Source: Flavobacteriales bacterium
GTDB taxonomy: Bacteria > Bacteroidota > Bacteroidia > CAIKAF01
Assembly (NCBI GenBank): GCA_026418175.1
Contig: JAOABX010000005.1
Coordinates: 62,001-126,000 of the forward strand
Direction: 5' to 3'
Length of the DNA: 64,000 bases
The notes beneath the pieces are model-generated. The model saw only the letters and a list, made by a program, of their open reading frames with translations. It had not been told where the DNA came from and searched no databases. Of this stretch, positions 8,286-18,251 are shown piece after piece (within the stretch, counting starts at the first letter, position 1; every line of letters starts with the position of its first letter). The position numbers and the translations under genes are program-made.

Positions 8286-10148
8286 ATGAATAAGTTAGTT
8301 ATTCTTATAATTGGCATTGCCAATACTTTTAACTTACTTGTAAATGCACAACACTCTCCTACCCGAATAGTCTTTCCGCTTACTGCCAGTGCATCGATAT
8401 CAAATATTACTGATGATGGATGGAATGCAAGCATCCTAAGTCTGGAAATGAGGGATTACATGGGGAATCCTGACAAATTATTTTTAATGCAACAAAAGCA
8501 AAAAGTATCAACAAAATATCCGATTAAAAAATCAACAAGTTCAAACAAATCAGGTTCAATTCCAGCTCCCGTCATTAATACTGGATTTGATGGAAATCAG
8601 TTTAATAACAGTGTCCCTTTGGATAATTACTTAGCAGTTTCAGATAGCAATAAAATTGTATCTGTTTCAAATGTGCAATTCAGGGTTTATAGTACTGATG
8701 GTACAAGCCTTTTGAATAAAACATTGGCTCAATTTTGCCAACCTGTAGGTTTGGGTGGAATCAATAATGGTAAGTTTGATCCAAAAGTAATGTATGACCC
8801 AATAGAAGACAAATTTATTGCAGTTGTATTAAATGGATTCAATTCAACGTACAGTAAAATAATCGTTGCTTTTTCGCAAACTAATGACCCAACCGGAATT
8901 TGGAATTTTTATGTATTGCCAGGCAATCCGTTTAATGATACTACCTGGTTTGATTATCCAGCACTAAATATTACCGAAAACGAATTATTTATAACAGGAA
9001 ATCAGATACGTGAAAATGTGAGCTGGCAATTAGGTTTCAAACAAACTGTTATATGGCAAATTAAAAAGAAAGAAGGCTATGCTGGTTTGCCTTTGGTTAC
9101 AAACCTATGGAATGGGGTTGAATATAATGGAAGAAGAATCAGAAACTTGCATCCGGTAAAAGGAGGTTCTTCCATTCAGGGCCCTGGACAATATTTTTTA
9201 AGCAACCGAAATTTTGATATTCAAAATGATACATTATTTATTTTACATATCAATGATACAATTGATGCTCCTGGGCTTACATTAACAATTAATATGACGC
9301 ATACAGACAAGGCATATGGCGTTCCACCTAATGGAAGGCAAAAGGGAATAAACCGATATGCAGCAACAAATGATGGAAGAATTTTAACGGCATTTTATGA
9401 AAATGGGAAAATTCAATTTGCCTCCAATTGTATTGATACTAGTAACGGAAGAAGTGGAATTTTCTTTGGTATAATTTCCGGCGTAGATAATCAAAACTAT
9501 ACAGTTAATTCTACGATTATTTCGGTGGATACATTGGATTTTGGATATCCAAATTTATCATGGGTTGGGGAGGGAATTCAAGGTAGTCAATCCATTTTAT
9601 CGTTTGAACATACCGGCGAAAATCGTTTTCCGGGCATTTCCACCTTGTTTTATTCTGATGGCGAATTTTCAGATATTATTACTGTAAAGGAAGGAGTCGG
9701 CAATTTGATTGTTTTATCAGATACTATCGAACGTTGGGGTGATTATTTTGGTTCACAACCCGTTTACAACCGAAATGGCAAAATTTGGATTGCTGGAACG
9801 TATGGTAATGCAAGCAACCGCCATCAAACCTGGATTGCTCAAATAGATAATCCATACGGAGCAGAAACAAATATTCCAACCGTTCCACCGGCTCTTTCCT
9901 TGAATTTGTTTCCCAATCCTTCCTTTGAAATGGTTTACCTAACGGTTGAATTGCCTGCAACCGGAAATGTTAAAGTTGATTTATTAGATTTAAACGGAAA
10001 ATTTATTGACTCCATTTTTTATGGAAAAACAAAAATCGGGAAAAACCAATTTTCATTTAATGCAGCCCCTTTAGCTGCCGGCACCTATATTCTTCGGTTT
10101 ACTGTAGAAAGCTATCCAGCTGTTAATACCAAATTTATAAAGCAATAA
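8286..10148 (+). CDS. Secreted protein with T9SS type A C-terminal signal
   Basis: About 620 residues with a signal peptide (MNKLVILIIGIANTFNLLVNAQ). The central region (about 90-520) reads like a beta-propeller or sialidase-like fold, with recurrent GTYGNASNRHQTWIAQIDNP and DPIEDKFIAVVLNGFNSTYS-type strands, and no catalytic motif that I can identify. The last about 80 residues (LNLFPNPSFEMVYLTVEL ... LLDLNGKFI ... AAGTYILRF) are a classic Por secretion (type A) sorting domain. The GTG at 8271 is possible but the ATG at 8286 gives a cleaner signal peptide. It is the first gene of a possible run with the symporter 18 nt downstream. Confidence 0.85.
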   Translation: MNKLVILIIGIANTFNLLVNAQHSPTRIVFPLTASASISNITDDGWNASILSLEMRDYMGNPDKLFLMQQKQKVSTKYPIKKSTSSNKSGSIPAPVINTGFDGNQFNNSVPLDNYLAVSDSNKIVSVSNVQFRVYSTDGTSLLNKTLAQFCQPVGLGGINNGKFDPKVMYDPIEDKFIAVVLNGFNSTYSKIIVAFSQTNDPTGIWNFYVLPGNPFNDTTWFDYPALNITENELFITGNQIRENVSWQLGFKQTVIWQIKKKEGYAGLPLVTNLWNGVEYNGRRIRNLHPVKGGSSIQGPGQYFLSNRNFDIQNDTLFILHINDTIDAPGLTLTINMTHTDKAYGVPPNGRQKGINRYAATNDGRILTAFYENGKIQFASNCIDTSNGRSGIFFGIISGVDNQNYTVNSTIISVDTLDFGYPNLSWVGEGIQGSQSILSFEHTGENRFPGISTLFYSDGEFSDIITVKEGVGNLIVLSDTIERWGDYFGSQPVYNRNGKIWIAGTYGNASNRHQTWIAQIDNPYGAETNIPTVPPALSLNLFPNPSFEMVYLTVELPATGNVKVDLLDLNGKFIDSIFYGKTKIGKNQFSFNAAPLAAGTYILRFTVESYPAVNTKFIKQ

Positions 10149-10166
10149 ATACTGTACAAGGTTAGC

Positions 10167-11645
10167 ATGAGTGCAGAATTAATTTTAGGTATTATAGGGA
10201 GCTACTTTCTGCTGCTTATTATCATTTCTATTTTTACTAGTAAAAAAAGCTCAAATGCCACTTTTTTCACAGGAAACAGGCAATCTCCATGGTATTTGGT
10301 AGCCTTTGGCATGATTGGCGCATCTTTATCCGGTGTAACTTTTATCTCCATTCCCGGTAGCGTTGGAAATGACAACATGAGTTACATGCAAATAGTAATG
10401 GGTTATTTTGCTGGATATTTAATCATTGCATTGGTGTTACTTCCGTTGTATTACAAGTTAAACCTTACCAGCATTTATGGATATTTACAACAGCGGTTTG
10501 GCAACTATGCCTGGCGAACAGGTGCTTTTTATTTTTTGATATCCCGTCTTGCTGGTTCAGCCATCCGATTGCTTTTAGTAGCTAATGTATTGCATGCATT
10601 TGTATTTCAATCTTGGGGTATTTCGTTTGAGTCAACGGTTATAATTTCAATTGCACTCATATGGGTTTATACTTTTCGTGGTGGAATTAAAACAGTAGTT
10701 TGGACTGATACCCTTCAAACTTTATTCATGCTTGCAGCCGTAGGATTGACAATTGGTTTCATATGCTCAGCCATGAACATTTCATTGGTTGAAGCAATTC
10801 AAAAGGTAAAACAATCCCCTCTTTCAAACATGCTCTATTTTGATGATTGGAGAGCAGGAAATTACTTTTGGAAACATTTTATAGGAGGCATGCTTATAAC
10901 CATCTGTATGACAGGTTTGGACCAGGATATGATGCAAAAAAATTTAACGTGCAGAAATATTCACGAAGCACAAAAAAACATGTTGAGTTTTTCTATTACC
11001 CTAGTTTTTGTTAATTTATTTTTTCTATTTCTTGGAGCCATGCTTTATATTTTTGCTGCCAATCAAGGAATTGAACTACCCAAACATCCGAATGGCAGTT
11101 TTATAGCAGATCAGGTTTACCCTATTTTTGCATTAAAATCTAATATGGGCATGTTCATCGGAATTGTATTTATTCTTGGTTTGGTTGCCGCGGCTTATTC
11201 AAGCGCCGATGGCACATTAACAGCATTAACAACGAGCATTTACAATGATTTTTTAAATACAAATAATTATTCTGAAAATAAGAAAATAAGGGTTCGTAAA
11301 ATAATTCACATTATAGTTAGTCTTGCCATGCTGGCTACAGTTGTAATTTTTAAATATACCCTTACCAGCAGTGCAATCAAACAGGTTTTGTTTATGGCTA
11401 CCTTAACCTATGGGCCTTTGCTGGGACTATTTGCTTTTGGTATACTATCAAATAAAAAGCCCAGAGACCGTTGGATTCCGTTCATATGCATACTTTCGCC
11501 CGTTATATCTTATTTTATTAATACAAATTCTTCCGCTATATTTGGAGGATATCAAATAGGTTATGAATTATTGGCAATTAACGGCCTCATTACATATATT
11601 GGATTATCCTTGCTCAGTATAAAAAACAACCACTTACAAAACTGA
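10167..11645 (+). CDS. Sodium:solute symporter (SSS family)
   Basis: 492 residues with about 13 membrane segments. The N-terminus shows the SSS pattern: a first helix, then the loop FFTGNRQSPWYLVAFGMIGASLSGVTFISIPG, which carries residues that bind sodium and substrate in this family. A further signature is WTDTLQTLFMLAAVGL. This is a plasma-membrane sodium-coupled importer; substrates of Bacteroidota members include sugars, sialic acid, nucleosides and amino acids, and none can be chosen from sequence alone. Length is normal. It follows the 8286 gene by 18 nt, so the two may share a transcript. Confidence 0.93.
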   Translation: MSAELILGIIGSYFLLLIIISIFTSKKSSNATFFTGNRQSPWYLVAFGMIGASLSGVTFISIPGSVGNDNMSYMQIVMGYFAGYLIIALVLLPLYYKLNLTSIYGYLQQRFGNYAWRTGAFYFLISRLAGSAIRLLLVANVLHAFVFQSWGISFESTVIISIALIWVYTFRGGIKTVVWTDTLQTLFMLAAVGLTIGFICSAMNISLVEAIQKVKQSPLSNMLYFDDWRAGNYFWKHFIGGMLITICMTGLDQDMMQKNLTCRNIHEAQKNMLSFSITLVFVNLFFLFLGAMLYIFAANQGIELPKHPNGSFIADQVYPIFALKSNMGMFIGIVFILGLVAAAYSSADGTLTALTTSIYNDFLNTNNYSENKKIRVRKIIHIIVSLAMLATVVIFKYTLTSSAIKQVLFMATLTYGPLLGLFAFGILSNKKPRDRWIPFICILSPVISYFINTNSSAIFGGYQIGYELLAINGLITYIGLSLLSIKNNHLQN

Positions 11646-11676
11646 AAATCGGTTCGCAGGGTTAATTTTTAAATTT

Positions 11677-11684
11677 TACTTTTG
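11677..11684 (+). promoter_or_regulatory. -7 element TACTTTTG
   Basis: Perfect TAnnTTTG match ending 12 nt before the ATG at 11697. The expected -33 region has no clear TTTG. Confidence 0.5.
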
Positions 11685-11696
11685 TAAAAAATTTCA

Positions 11697-12866
11697 ATGA
11701 AAACATTCATTCATATTTATTGCTTTTTGATACTTTTTTTAGTGGGATGGAGCTGTAAAAGCGAAGCATATCAAGTTATTCATGTTACCAATAATCAAAC
11801 CTGTGAATCCAACGGAATTTTTTATTACCTTCCACGTACAGTTTTAGTAGCTGATGTTACAGTTAAAAAAACCACTTTTATTCCAGGGCCCTTGTATGAA
11901 TTTTCCGATAGTTATTTAGGTTATACAGGAATTTCAGAAAAGCAGGAAAAATATGAAATAGCCGAAATAAAATTAAGCACCAAATCAGAACCAGACCCTG
12001 ATCAGCTCTATTTCATTGAATTAAAAGATAAGCAGAAGGTTTTAATAGAATATGACAAAACAGGTATTATTCGAAAAGTAAATGAACTATCAACCAAAGA
12101 AGAAATCAATGCCAGGGAAACTGCTCTACAATATGAAAAAAAGGAAAAAGAAAAGCATGAAAAAAATATTACACTTATCAATTTGAAAGAGAAATTAGAT
12201 ACCATTTATACCCGCCAAATACACGAAGGCGGAGTAATAATTGAGAATCGTCAAATAGAAAGAGTATTGATTAAAAGTTCGAAACAAGAAAGCGCCAAGG
12301 ATGCCGTGAAAATGATTAATGAAATTCGCAGCCAAAAATACCGTTTAATTTCTTATAGCGATGAATTGGCTTATCCTGCTGCTACCCTCGAAGTAATGCT
12401 GAAAGAATTGAACAAACTTGAAAATGAATACCTAAACCTATTTCTTGGCACTTCGGAAGTTCAAACATTAACATACCAATTTGAATTCAGGCCTCATCCG
12501 GATAAGAAGGGCATACAACCATTTTTCAAATTCAGCCCTAATAAAGGTATTAACGATTCCTTAAAACTGATTATGGAAACAGTATATATACAACAGGAAC
12601 CAGCAGGTATCACACAAGGCGCTTCTCGATTTATTGCTGATCAACAAACAGAAAAAAAAGGTAACAAGAATACAGGAATTGTTTACAGAATTCCAGAAAC
12701 TTGTTTATTTAAAATCATTTTGAATAATCGGGTCATAGCACAACAAAATTTTGCAGTAGCTCAACTTGGAGTTTTACATGCTTTACCTGCAGAAAATCTT
12801 TCAAGTATTAAAGCACAATTTGACCCCACCACCGGGATGCTAATGCATGTGGGAACAAATCAGTAA
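11697..12866 (+). CDS. DUF4831 family protein
   Basis: 389 residues. The hydrophobic N-terminus ending GWSCKSEAY may be a lipoprotein signal, though the lipobox (GWSC) is poor. The segment GIFYYLPRTVLVADVTVKKTTFIPGPLYEFSDSYLG matches the N-terminal part of the DUF4831 family, a Bacteroidota envelope family of unknown function. A lysine/glutamate-rich coiled-coil-prone stretch (about 140-165) links to a second half that ends in beta-rich sequence (TGIVYRIPETCLFKIILNN). Its own promoter element lies just upstream, so it is probably monocistronic. The DUF name is from memory of the family pattern. Confidence 0.75.
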   Translation: MKTFIHIYCFLILFLVGWSCKSEAYQVIHVTNNQTCESNGIFYYLPRTVLVADVTVKKTTFIPGPLYEFSDSYLGYTGISEKQEKYEIAEIKLSTKSEPDPDQLYFIELKDKQKVLIEYDKTGIIRKVNELSTKEEINARETALQYEKKEKEKHEKNITLINLKEKLDTIYTRQIHEGGVIIENRQIERVLIKSSKQESAKDAVKMINEIRSQKYRLISYSDELAYPAATLEVMLKELNKLENEYLNLFLGTSEVQTLTYQFEFRPHPDKKGIQPFFKFSPNKGINDSLKLIMETVYIQQEPAGITQGASRFIADQQTEKKGNKNTGIVYRIPETCLFKIILNNRVIAQQNFAVAQLGVLHALPAENLSSIKAQFDPTTGMLMHVGTNQ

Positions 12867-12873
12867 AGCTTAT

Positions 12874-13080
12874 TTATTTCACTATTTTCATGATTTCAAT
12901 AAGAAAGTAGCCTAGCATTATTAATAAACAGGCATATACCAAAAGCATCACACCAAATCTTGCACGAATTTTTTCTCGCCTGCGGTACTGATGAATAGAA
13001 ACCAGCTTTTTATATTCATGCTTATGTTTTTTTTGATTCCCATCTTGTGAAGTATGAGAATCTAAATTTTTAGGTTCCAT
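12874..13080 (-). CDS. Small single-pass membrane protein
   Basis: 68 residues: a polar, His/Lys-rich N-terminus (KKHKHEYKKL), an arginine-rich patch YRRREKIRARF and one C-terminal membrane helix (GVMLLVYACLLIMLGYFLI). Positive charge next to the helix suggests the N-terminus is cytoplasmic. No family is recognised. It lies on the opposite strand between two plus-strand genes and ends 8 bp from the DUF4831 stop. Its reality rests on the coherent topology and an ATG start; it could be a spurious ORF. Confidence 0.5.
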   Translation of the reverse strand: MEPKNLDSHTSQDGNQKKHKHEYKKLVSIHQYRRREKIRARFGVMLLVYACLLIMLGYFLIEIMKIVK

Positions 13081-13297
13081 ATTCTAAATTACATTTTTTT
13101 CAAAAAACAAATGAAAAATTCAACCACATTCTTAAAATTTAAAATTTCTTTGAGGTAATAAATATTAAAAACTCATTATTCTGAATAGCATATTGAAAAA
13201 AACAAAAAATAATTTGTATTGACTTTCCTATTCATTTACCAAGAAAACTTAGATCATCTAATCATACAACTCGTCTGCTGTTTCTATGGAAAAATCA

Positions 13298-13305
13298 TAA
13301 CTTTG
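13298..13305 (+). promoter_or_regulatory. -7 element TAACTTTG
   Basis: Perfect TAnnTTTG match 10 nt before the ATG of the glycosyltransferase at 13316. The preceding 215 bp (13081-13297) are A/T-rich with no gene visible. Confidence 0.55.
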
Positions 13306-13315
13306 AAAAATTCAA

Positions 13316-14449
13316 ATGAAGAAGAAAATTATTGTTTCAGTAATCAACGATCTTGTAACTGATCAACGGGTAGCTAAAACCTGTAATACACTACACGATG
13401 CGGGTTATGAAGTAGTTTTAATTGGCAGAGTTCTACCTAACTCTCCTCCCCTACTTCCGAAGCCCTATAAACAAATTCGAATGAGACTACTATTTAATAA
13501 GGGGCCTTTATTCTATGCCTTTTTTAATATTCGTTTATTTTTCTATTTACTTACACATCGAGCTGATATTTTACATGCCAATGATCTTGATACATTATTG
13601 GCAAACTTCCTTGTTTCTAAAATCAAGAACAAGCCCTTGGTTTTTGATAGTCATGAATATTTTACCGAAGTGCCTGAACTACAGCATAACCTGTTTGCCA
13701 AGAAGACCTGGAAAGCCATTGAGCGTTTTATTGTTCCTAAACTTACCTATTGCATTACAGTCAATCAATCCATTTCCATGTTATTTAAACAAGAATACGG
13801 GATAGATTTTAAAGTTTTGAGGAATCTTCCTCCGGAATGTAAAATACAGGAAAAAGTAAGTAGTCATGTACTAAATTTACCCGAAAATAAATTTATCATC
13901 TTATTGCAAGGCAATGGAATCAATATCCATCGGGGCAGCGAAGAGCTTGTAGAGGCCATGGAGTATTTAGATGATTCCTTTTTACTTTTAATTATTGGAA
14001 ATGGTGATGTTATTCCTAAACTCAAAAAAATGACCGCTGAAAAAAACTTACAAAACCGAATTCATTTTATTGGAAGATTGCCCTATGATGAGTTAAAGAA
14101 ATATACAATAGTAGCTGATTTAGGAGTTACTTTGGATAAAGACACCAATCTAAATTACCGATTCAGTTTACCTAATAAGATTTTTGATTACATCCAGGCC
14201 GGAACGCCGGTATTATCTTCCAAATTACCTGAACTGGAAAGAATCATAAAACAATATGAAGTAGGCGAACTTGTAGATGAGGTTACTCCTAAAGCTATTG
14301 CAGCAAAGATTCAACAAATGTTTAACAATAAAGCGCAATTAACTCAATATTCTATAAACTGTAAAAAAGCAGCCGGCGAACTAACCTGGGAAAATGAAAA
14401 ATCAGTACTTATTGAGTTGTATTCATCCATTGAAAAAGATTATATGTAA
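13316..14449 (+). CDS. Family 4 (GT-B) glycosyltransferase
   Basis: 377 residues in two Rossmann-like halves. The N-half starts KIIVSVINDLVTDQRVAKTC and contains DILHANDLDTLLANFLVSK and VFDSHEYFTEVPEL. The C-half has the GT4-type nucleotide-sugar region: IILLQGNGINIHRGSEELVEAM, a glycine-rich turn LLIIGNGDVIPKLK, and LPNKIFDYIQAGTPVLSSKLPELERI with the acidic E preceding the donor ribose. It most likely transfers a sugar from a nucleotide-sugar donor to an envelope polysaccharide, glycolipid or glycoprotein at the cytoplasmic face. The stop TAA forms part of the promoter box of the next gene. Confidence 0.92.
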   Translation: MKKKIIVSVINDLVTDQRVAKTCNTLHDAGYEVVLIGRVLPNSPPLLPKPYKQIRMRLLFNKGPLFYAFFNIRLFFYLLTHRADILHANDLDTLLANFLVSKIKNKPLVFDSHEYFTEVPELQHNLFAKKTWKAIERFIVPKLTYCITVNQSISMLFKQEYGIDFKVLRNLPPECKIQEKVSSHVLNLPENKFIILLQGNGINIHRGSEELVEAMEYLDDSFLLLIIGNGDVIPKLKKMTAEKNLQNRIHFIGRLPYDELKKYTIVADLGVTLDKDTNLNYRFSLPNKIFDYIQAGTPVLSSKLPELERIIKQYEVGELVDEVTPKAIAAKIQQMFNNKAQLTQYSINCKKAAGELTWENEKSVLIELYSSIEKDYM

Positions 14450-14454
14450 CTTTG
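14447..14454 (+). promoter_or_regulatory. -7 element TAACTTTG at the end of the GT4 gene
   Basis: Perfect TAnnTTTG match whose TAA is also the GT4 stop codon. It lies 21 nt before the FKBP ATG at 14476; the apparent TTG start at 14452 is part of it. Confidence 0.55.
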
Positions 14455-14475
14455 CACTCAGAAAAAATATATTTC

Positions 14476-15189
14476 ATGAAACACATTATTATTACCGCGT
14501 CTGTGGCAGGCATTCTGTTTAGTGCATGCGGATCAAAAAATCAGGCACAACAATTGAAAAAACCCGAAACACTGGATCAAAAGGTAAGTTACGGAATTGG
14601 TTATGACCTGGGGAAAAACTTAAAAAATCAAGGCATTGAATTAGATGCTCAATTAGTTGCCCAAGGAATCATGGCAGCTTGGAATGATTCAGTAAAGCCA
14701 TTATTAACAGAAGAAGAAATGAATCAGGCATTTGCTCAGTTTCAACAGCAGCAAATGCAAAAAATGCAGCAACAAGTTCAACAACAAGCTGCAAAATATG
14801 AAGCTGAAGGGCAACAATTCATGGAACAAGAAAAAGCCAAAAACAAAAATTATAAAGTTACCCAATCAGGTATGATGTATTTGGTAAATAAAGAAGGGAA
14901 AGGAGAAAAACCTACCCTAAATAGCCAGGTTAAAGTTCACTACAAAGGGTACTTGATAGATGGAACTGTATTTGACAGTTCGTATGACCGCGGACAACCA
15001 GCAGTATTTCCAGTAAGCAATCTCATTAAAGGCTGGCAGGAAGCCTTAGTGATGATGAGTCCTGGTGCTAATTATAAACTTATTATACCAGCTAATCTGG
15101 CATATGGAAACAATCCTCCACCCAATAGTCCAATCAAAGCGGGCAGTACCTTAATTTTTGAAATGGAATTGCTCGAAATTGTGAAGTAA
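14476..15189 (+). CDS. FKBP-type peptidyl-prolyl isomerase, lipoprotein
   Basis: About 237 residues. A lipoprotein signal (MKHIIITASVAGILFSAC) puts it in the periplasm anchored to a membrane. Residues about 35-120 are the FKBP-N (MIP/FkpA-type) dimerisation helices (DQKVSYGIGYDLGKNLKNQG, then a Gln-rich coiled coil QFQQQQMQKMQQQVQQQ). The FKBP domain is at about 145-237: VKVHYKGYLIDGTVFDSSYDRG, FPVSNLIKGWQEAL, IPANLAYGNN, LIFEMELLEIVK. It catalyses cis-trans proline isomerisation and probably assists folding of exported proteins. A strong terminator follows. Confidence 0.95.
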   Translation: MKHIIITASVAGILFSACGSKNQAQQLKKPETLDQKVSYGIGYDLGKNLKNQGIELDAQLVAQGIMAAWNDSVKPLLTEEEMNQAFAQFQQQQMQKMQQQVQQQAAKYEAEGQQFMEQEKAKNKNYKVTQSGMMYLVNKEGKGEKPTLNSQVKVHYKGYLIDGTVFDSSYDRGQPAVFPVSNLIKGWQEALVMMSPGANYKLIIPANLAYGNNPPPNSPIKAGSTLIFEMELLEIVK

Positions 15190-15206
15190 GTGTTTGGAAA
15201 CTTTAT

Positions 15207-15240
15207 AAAAACCCAAACTTCGGTTTGGGTTTTTTATTTA
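15207..15240 (+). terminator. Rho-independent terminator with TTCG tetraloop
   Basis: ACCCAAAC-TTCG-GTTTGGGT followed by a T-rich tail, with A/T pairs extending the stem. The loop is the stable UUCG tetraloop. It ends the FKBP transcript and sits just before the next TonB receptor. Confidence 0.92.
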
Positions 15241-15263
15241 TTTTAGTTAAACACATTATACAC

Positions 15264-18155
15264 ATGAAAAAACATCTACTTTCAGTCTTCACAGTTTATT
15301 TATGTTTTGGTATAAACGCACAAATTATACGGGGAATAGTAAAAGATCAGGATACAAAAGAAGGATTGTTTGGAGTGAATATTATTGAAAAGGGAACTAC
15401 GAATGGTGTTTCGAGCGATTTTGATGGACAGTTTCAACTTAAACTCACTAAAGGATTGCCTACAGTGCTTGAAATTTCAGCACTTGGATACAAAAAGAAA
15501 GAAATACAGGTAAATTCTTTAAAAGATCAGTTACAAATTTTTATTGAAGCCGATCAGGTATTACTTGAAGAAATGCAAGTTAGTGATACCCGCATTACTG
15601 AAAAACAAAAGGAGGCCCCGCTAACCGTGGAATCTATGGATGCTATAGCGATAAAACAAACAGCTGCCGCATCGTTTTACGAAGGCCTTGGAGCATTGAA
15701 AGGAGTTGACCTTACCTCCGCCAGTATTGGATTTAAAATCATTAATACCAGAGGATTTAACAGCACTTCTCCAGTTCGAAGCTTGCAGCTTATTGATGGA
15801 GTAGATAATCAATCACCCGGTTTAAACTTTTCATTGGGTAACTTTTTGGGTGCATCTGAGCTTGATATTTTGAAAGTTGACCTGGTACAAGGAGCGAGTT
15901 CCGCATTTTATGGCCCTGGTGCATTCAATGGAGTCATTGCAATGAGTACCAAAAGTCCGTTTGATTTTCCTGGGCTCAGTGTATCATTAAAAGGTGGTGA
16001 ACGTAATTTATTTGAAGGAGCAATCCGTGTAGCAGAAAAATTTAAGGATAAAAAAGGATATGATCGGTTTGCATTTAAGTTTAATTTCTTTTACCTGCGT
16101 GCCGATGACTGGGAAGCCAATAATTACGATGCCTCTACAGATTCAAAAACAGGCCCGGGAAATCCCGGCGGATATGATGCTGTAAACATATACGGAGATG
16201 AAGCTTTAGCAAATGGCTATGATTTTTACACAGATTTATCATTACGTAAAGACCGGCCAGGATTGGGAATTTTTTACAGAGACGGATATCGGGAAGAAGA
16301 CTTGGTTGATTACAATACTGAAAATTTAAAAAGTGCTCTTTCTCTTCATTACATGACGCGCAAAAAAGTGGAAATTATGGTAGGTAGTAATTTTGGATAC
16401 GGTACAACCGTATATCAAGGTGAAAATCGTTATAGCCTGAGAGATATTTCTTTTCATCAAAACAAAGTTGAAATTAAACAGAAAGACAAATTTTTTGTGA
16501 GGGCTTACGCAACACATGAAAATGCCGGGAATACCTATGATGCAGTAGTAACAGCCTTTTTACTTCAAAACAACAATAAACCATTAGGGTCAGGATTTAA
16601 AAACTGGAACAATGATTATTTAAGTTATTGGGAAAATAATATTGCCTTTCAAAACAACGGTAGGCTTTATGACGCTTTTTTAGCATTGTATGGCTACCCG
16701 TTTCCCTCTTCATTTACTTCAGTAAATAATTACAATTTTGCTTTGGCCGATTCACTTCTTGGTTTACTAAGTGATTCATTGTATGCATGGCATCAAGAAG
16801 CCAGGAATTATGCAAATAATTTTACCCATGGAGGATTGTTCAGTCCTTATTTTGAACCCGGCACCTATTCTTTTGATACTGCTTTTGCAGGTATTACAAC
16901 TCGCCCCCTGGGACAAGGAGGTTCCCGCTTAATAGATTACAGCGCATTGTATCATGTTCATGGGGAATATAAATTTCGATTCAAACCTGGCAAAGACAAA
17001 GAAAAGTTATCAGGTTGGGATCGTTTTGTTAATGGGCTAAGCACCCTTGACTTTACCGTAGGAAGCAATTTTAGAATGTATACCCCCGATTCAAGAGGTA
17101 CTATTTTTTCTGATACGAATGGAGTAAAAATTATTAACTGGGAAGTTGGTGCTTACCTTGGAATTGAAAAACGCTGGGAGAAAATCAAAATTAATGGTAC
17201 CATAAGGGTTGATAAAAATGTTAATTTCCCGGTTCTTGTCAGTCCAGCATTTTCGTTGGTACATACCCCTCATAAAAATCATACTATCCGTTATAATTTA
17301 TCAAGTGGAGTGCGTAATCCAACACTGGCTGATCAATATTTATTTTACAATGTTGGAAGAGCAACCCTTCGCGGAAATATCACTGGATACGATTCATTAA
17401 TTACAGTTGAATCTTTTCAAGACTACATAAAAAACAATTTTGACCCTACCGTATTACGCTATATTAACAGTGGCAAAGACTCAACACGCATTGATCCGGT
17501 TCGCCCAGAACGGGTATATTCGGCAGAAATAGGATACCGGGGAATTATTTCCAACCGATTGTACATTGATGGAAGTTATTATTTTAGCTTATATCAAGAT
17601 TTCATTGGATACAAAGTAGGTATTGACGGTGATTTTGATATTATCGGATTTCCTACTGATAAAACCAAGGTGTATCGTGTAGCGACCAATGCCATAGAAA
17701 TAGTTTATACTATGGGATTCAGCACACAACTAAGCTATTATTTTGCTAAATATTTTACACTTAGCGGAAACTACACATGGAACAGGCTATACCGTACCGG
17801 AAATGATCCAATAATTCCTGCATTCAATACCCCGGAACATAAATTTAATATTGGTATAGATGGTAGAGATATACAGATGAAAATCGGGAAAGTTAAAATC
17901 AATAATTGGGGGTTCAACGTAAACTTCAAGTGGATAGACGGGTTTACATTTGAAGGCTCGCCCCAATTTACAGGAGCTATACCCTCTTACTATATGTTGG
18001 ATGCACAACTCAATTACACTCTGAAAAAGGCACACCTTACTTTCAAATTGGGAGCACAAAACCTAACTAACAATAAAGTATTTCAAGTATATGGCGGACC
18101 TAGGGTAGGCCGTATGATATACGGTTCGGTTCTTTTCGATTGGAATTTCAAATAG
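15264..18155 (+). CDS. TonB-dependent outer-membrane receptor
   Basis: About 963 residues: signal peptide (MKKHLLSVF to GINAQ), CarboxypepD_reg-like domain (IIRGIVKDQDTKEGLFGVNI ... EISALGYKKKEIQV), plug domain (LGALKGVDLTSAS, RGFNSTSPVRSLQLIDGVDN, DLVQGASSAFYGPGAFNGVI) and a 22-strand-type barrel ending NWNFK-like at VLFDWNFK. The plug signature is close to receptors for metal complexes or other small nutrients, but no substrate is certain. The long frame begins at 15225 inside the preceding terminator, so the start is the ATG at 15264. It is not followed by a SusD partner; the next gene is a secreted hydrolase-like protein 96 nt away. Confidence 0.93.
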   Translation: MKKHLLSVFTVYLCFGINAQIIRGIVKDQDTKEGLFGVNIIEKGTTNGVSSDFDGQFQLKLTKGLPTVLEISALGYKKKEIQVNSLKDQLQIFIEADQVLLEEMQVSDTRITEKQKEAPLTVESMDAIAIKQTAAASFYEGLGALKGVDLTSASIGFKIINTRGFNSTSPVRSLQLIDGVDNQSPGLNFSLGNFLGASELDILKVDLVQGASSAFYGPGAFNGVIAMSTKSPFDFPGLSVSLKGGERNLFEGAIRVAEKFKDKKGYDRFAFKFNFFYLRADDWEANNYDASTDSKTGPGNPGGYDAVNIYGDEALANGYDFYTDLSLRKDRPGLGIFYRDGYREEDLVDYNTENLKSALSLHYMTRKKVEIMVGSNFGYGTTVYQGENRYSLRDISFHQNKVEIKQKDKFFVRAYATHENAGNTYDAVVTAFLLQNNNKPLGSGFKNWNNDYLSYWENNIAFQNNGRLYDAFLALYGYPFPSSFTSVNNYNFALADSLLGLLSDSLYAWHQEARNYANNFTHGGLFSPYFEPGTYSFDTAFAGITTRPLGQGGSRLIDYSALYHVHGEYKFRFKPGKDKEKLSGWDRFVNGLSTLDFTVGSNFRMYTPDSRGTIFSDTNGVKIINWEVGAYLGIEKRWEKIKINGTIRVDKNVNFPVLVSPAFSLVHTPHKNHTIRYNLSSGVRNPTLADQYLFYNVGRATLRGNITGYDSLITVESFQDYIKNNFDPTVLRYINSGKDSTRIDPVRPERVYSAEIGYRGIISNRLYIDGSYYFSLYQDFIGYKVGIDGDFDIIGFPTDKTKVYRVATNAIEIVYTMGFSTQLSYYFAKYFTLSGNYTWNRLYRTGNDPIIPAFNTPEHKFNIGIDGRDIQMKIGKVKINNWGFNVNFKWIDGFTFEGSPQFTGAIPSYYMLDAQLNYTLKKAHLTFKLGAQNLTNNKVFQVYGGPRVGRMIYGSVLFDWNFK

Positions 18156-18222
18156 ATAGTTATAATTCTAATTGAAACAATGGATTTACTATTTGGGAAG
18201 AAATAATTGCTGATTGTTTTAT

Positions 18223-18230
18223 TAATTTTG
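18223..18230 (+). promoter_or_regulatory. -7 element TAATTTTG
   Basis: Perfect TAnnTTTG match 21 nt before the ATG at 18252. Candidate -33 TTTG at 18192 is 27 bp away, so the fit is partial. Confidence 0.5.
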
Positions 18231-18251
18231 AAAAAACGAAAATAAATAGAT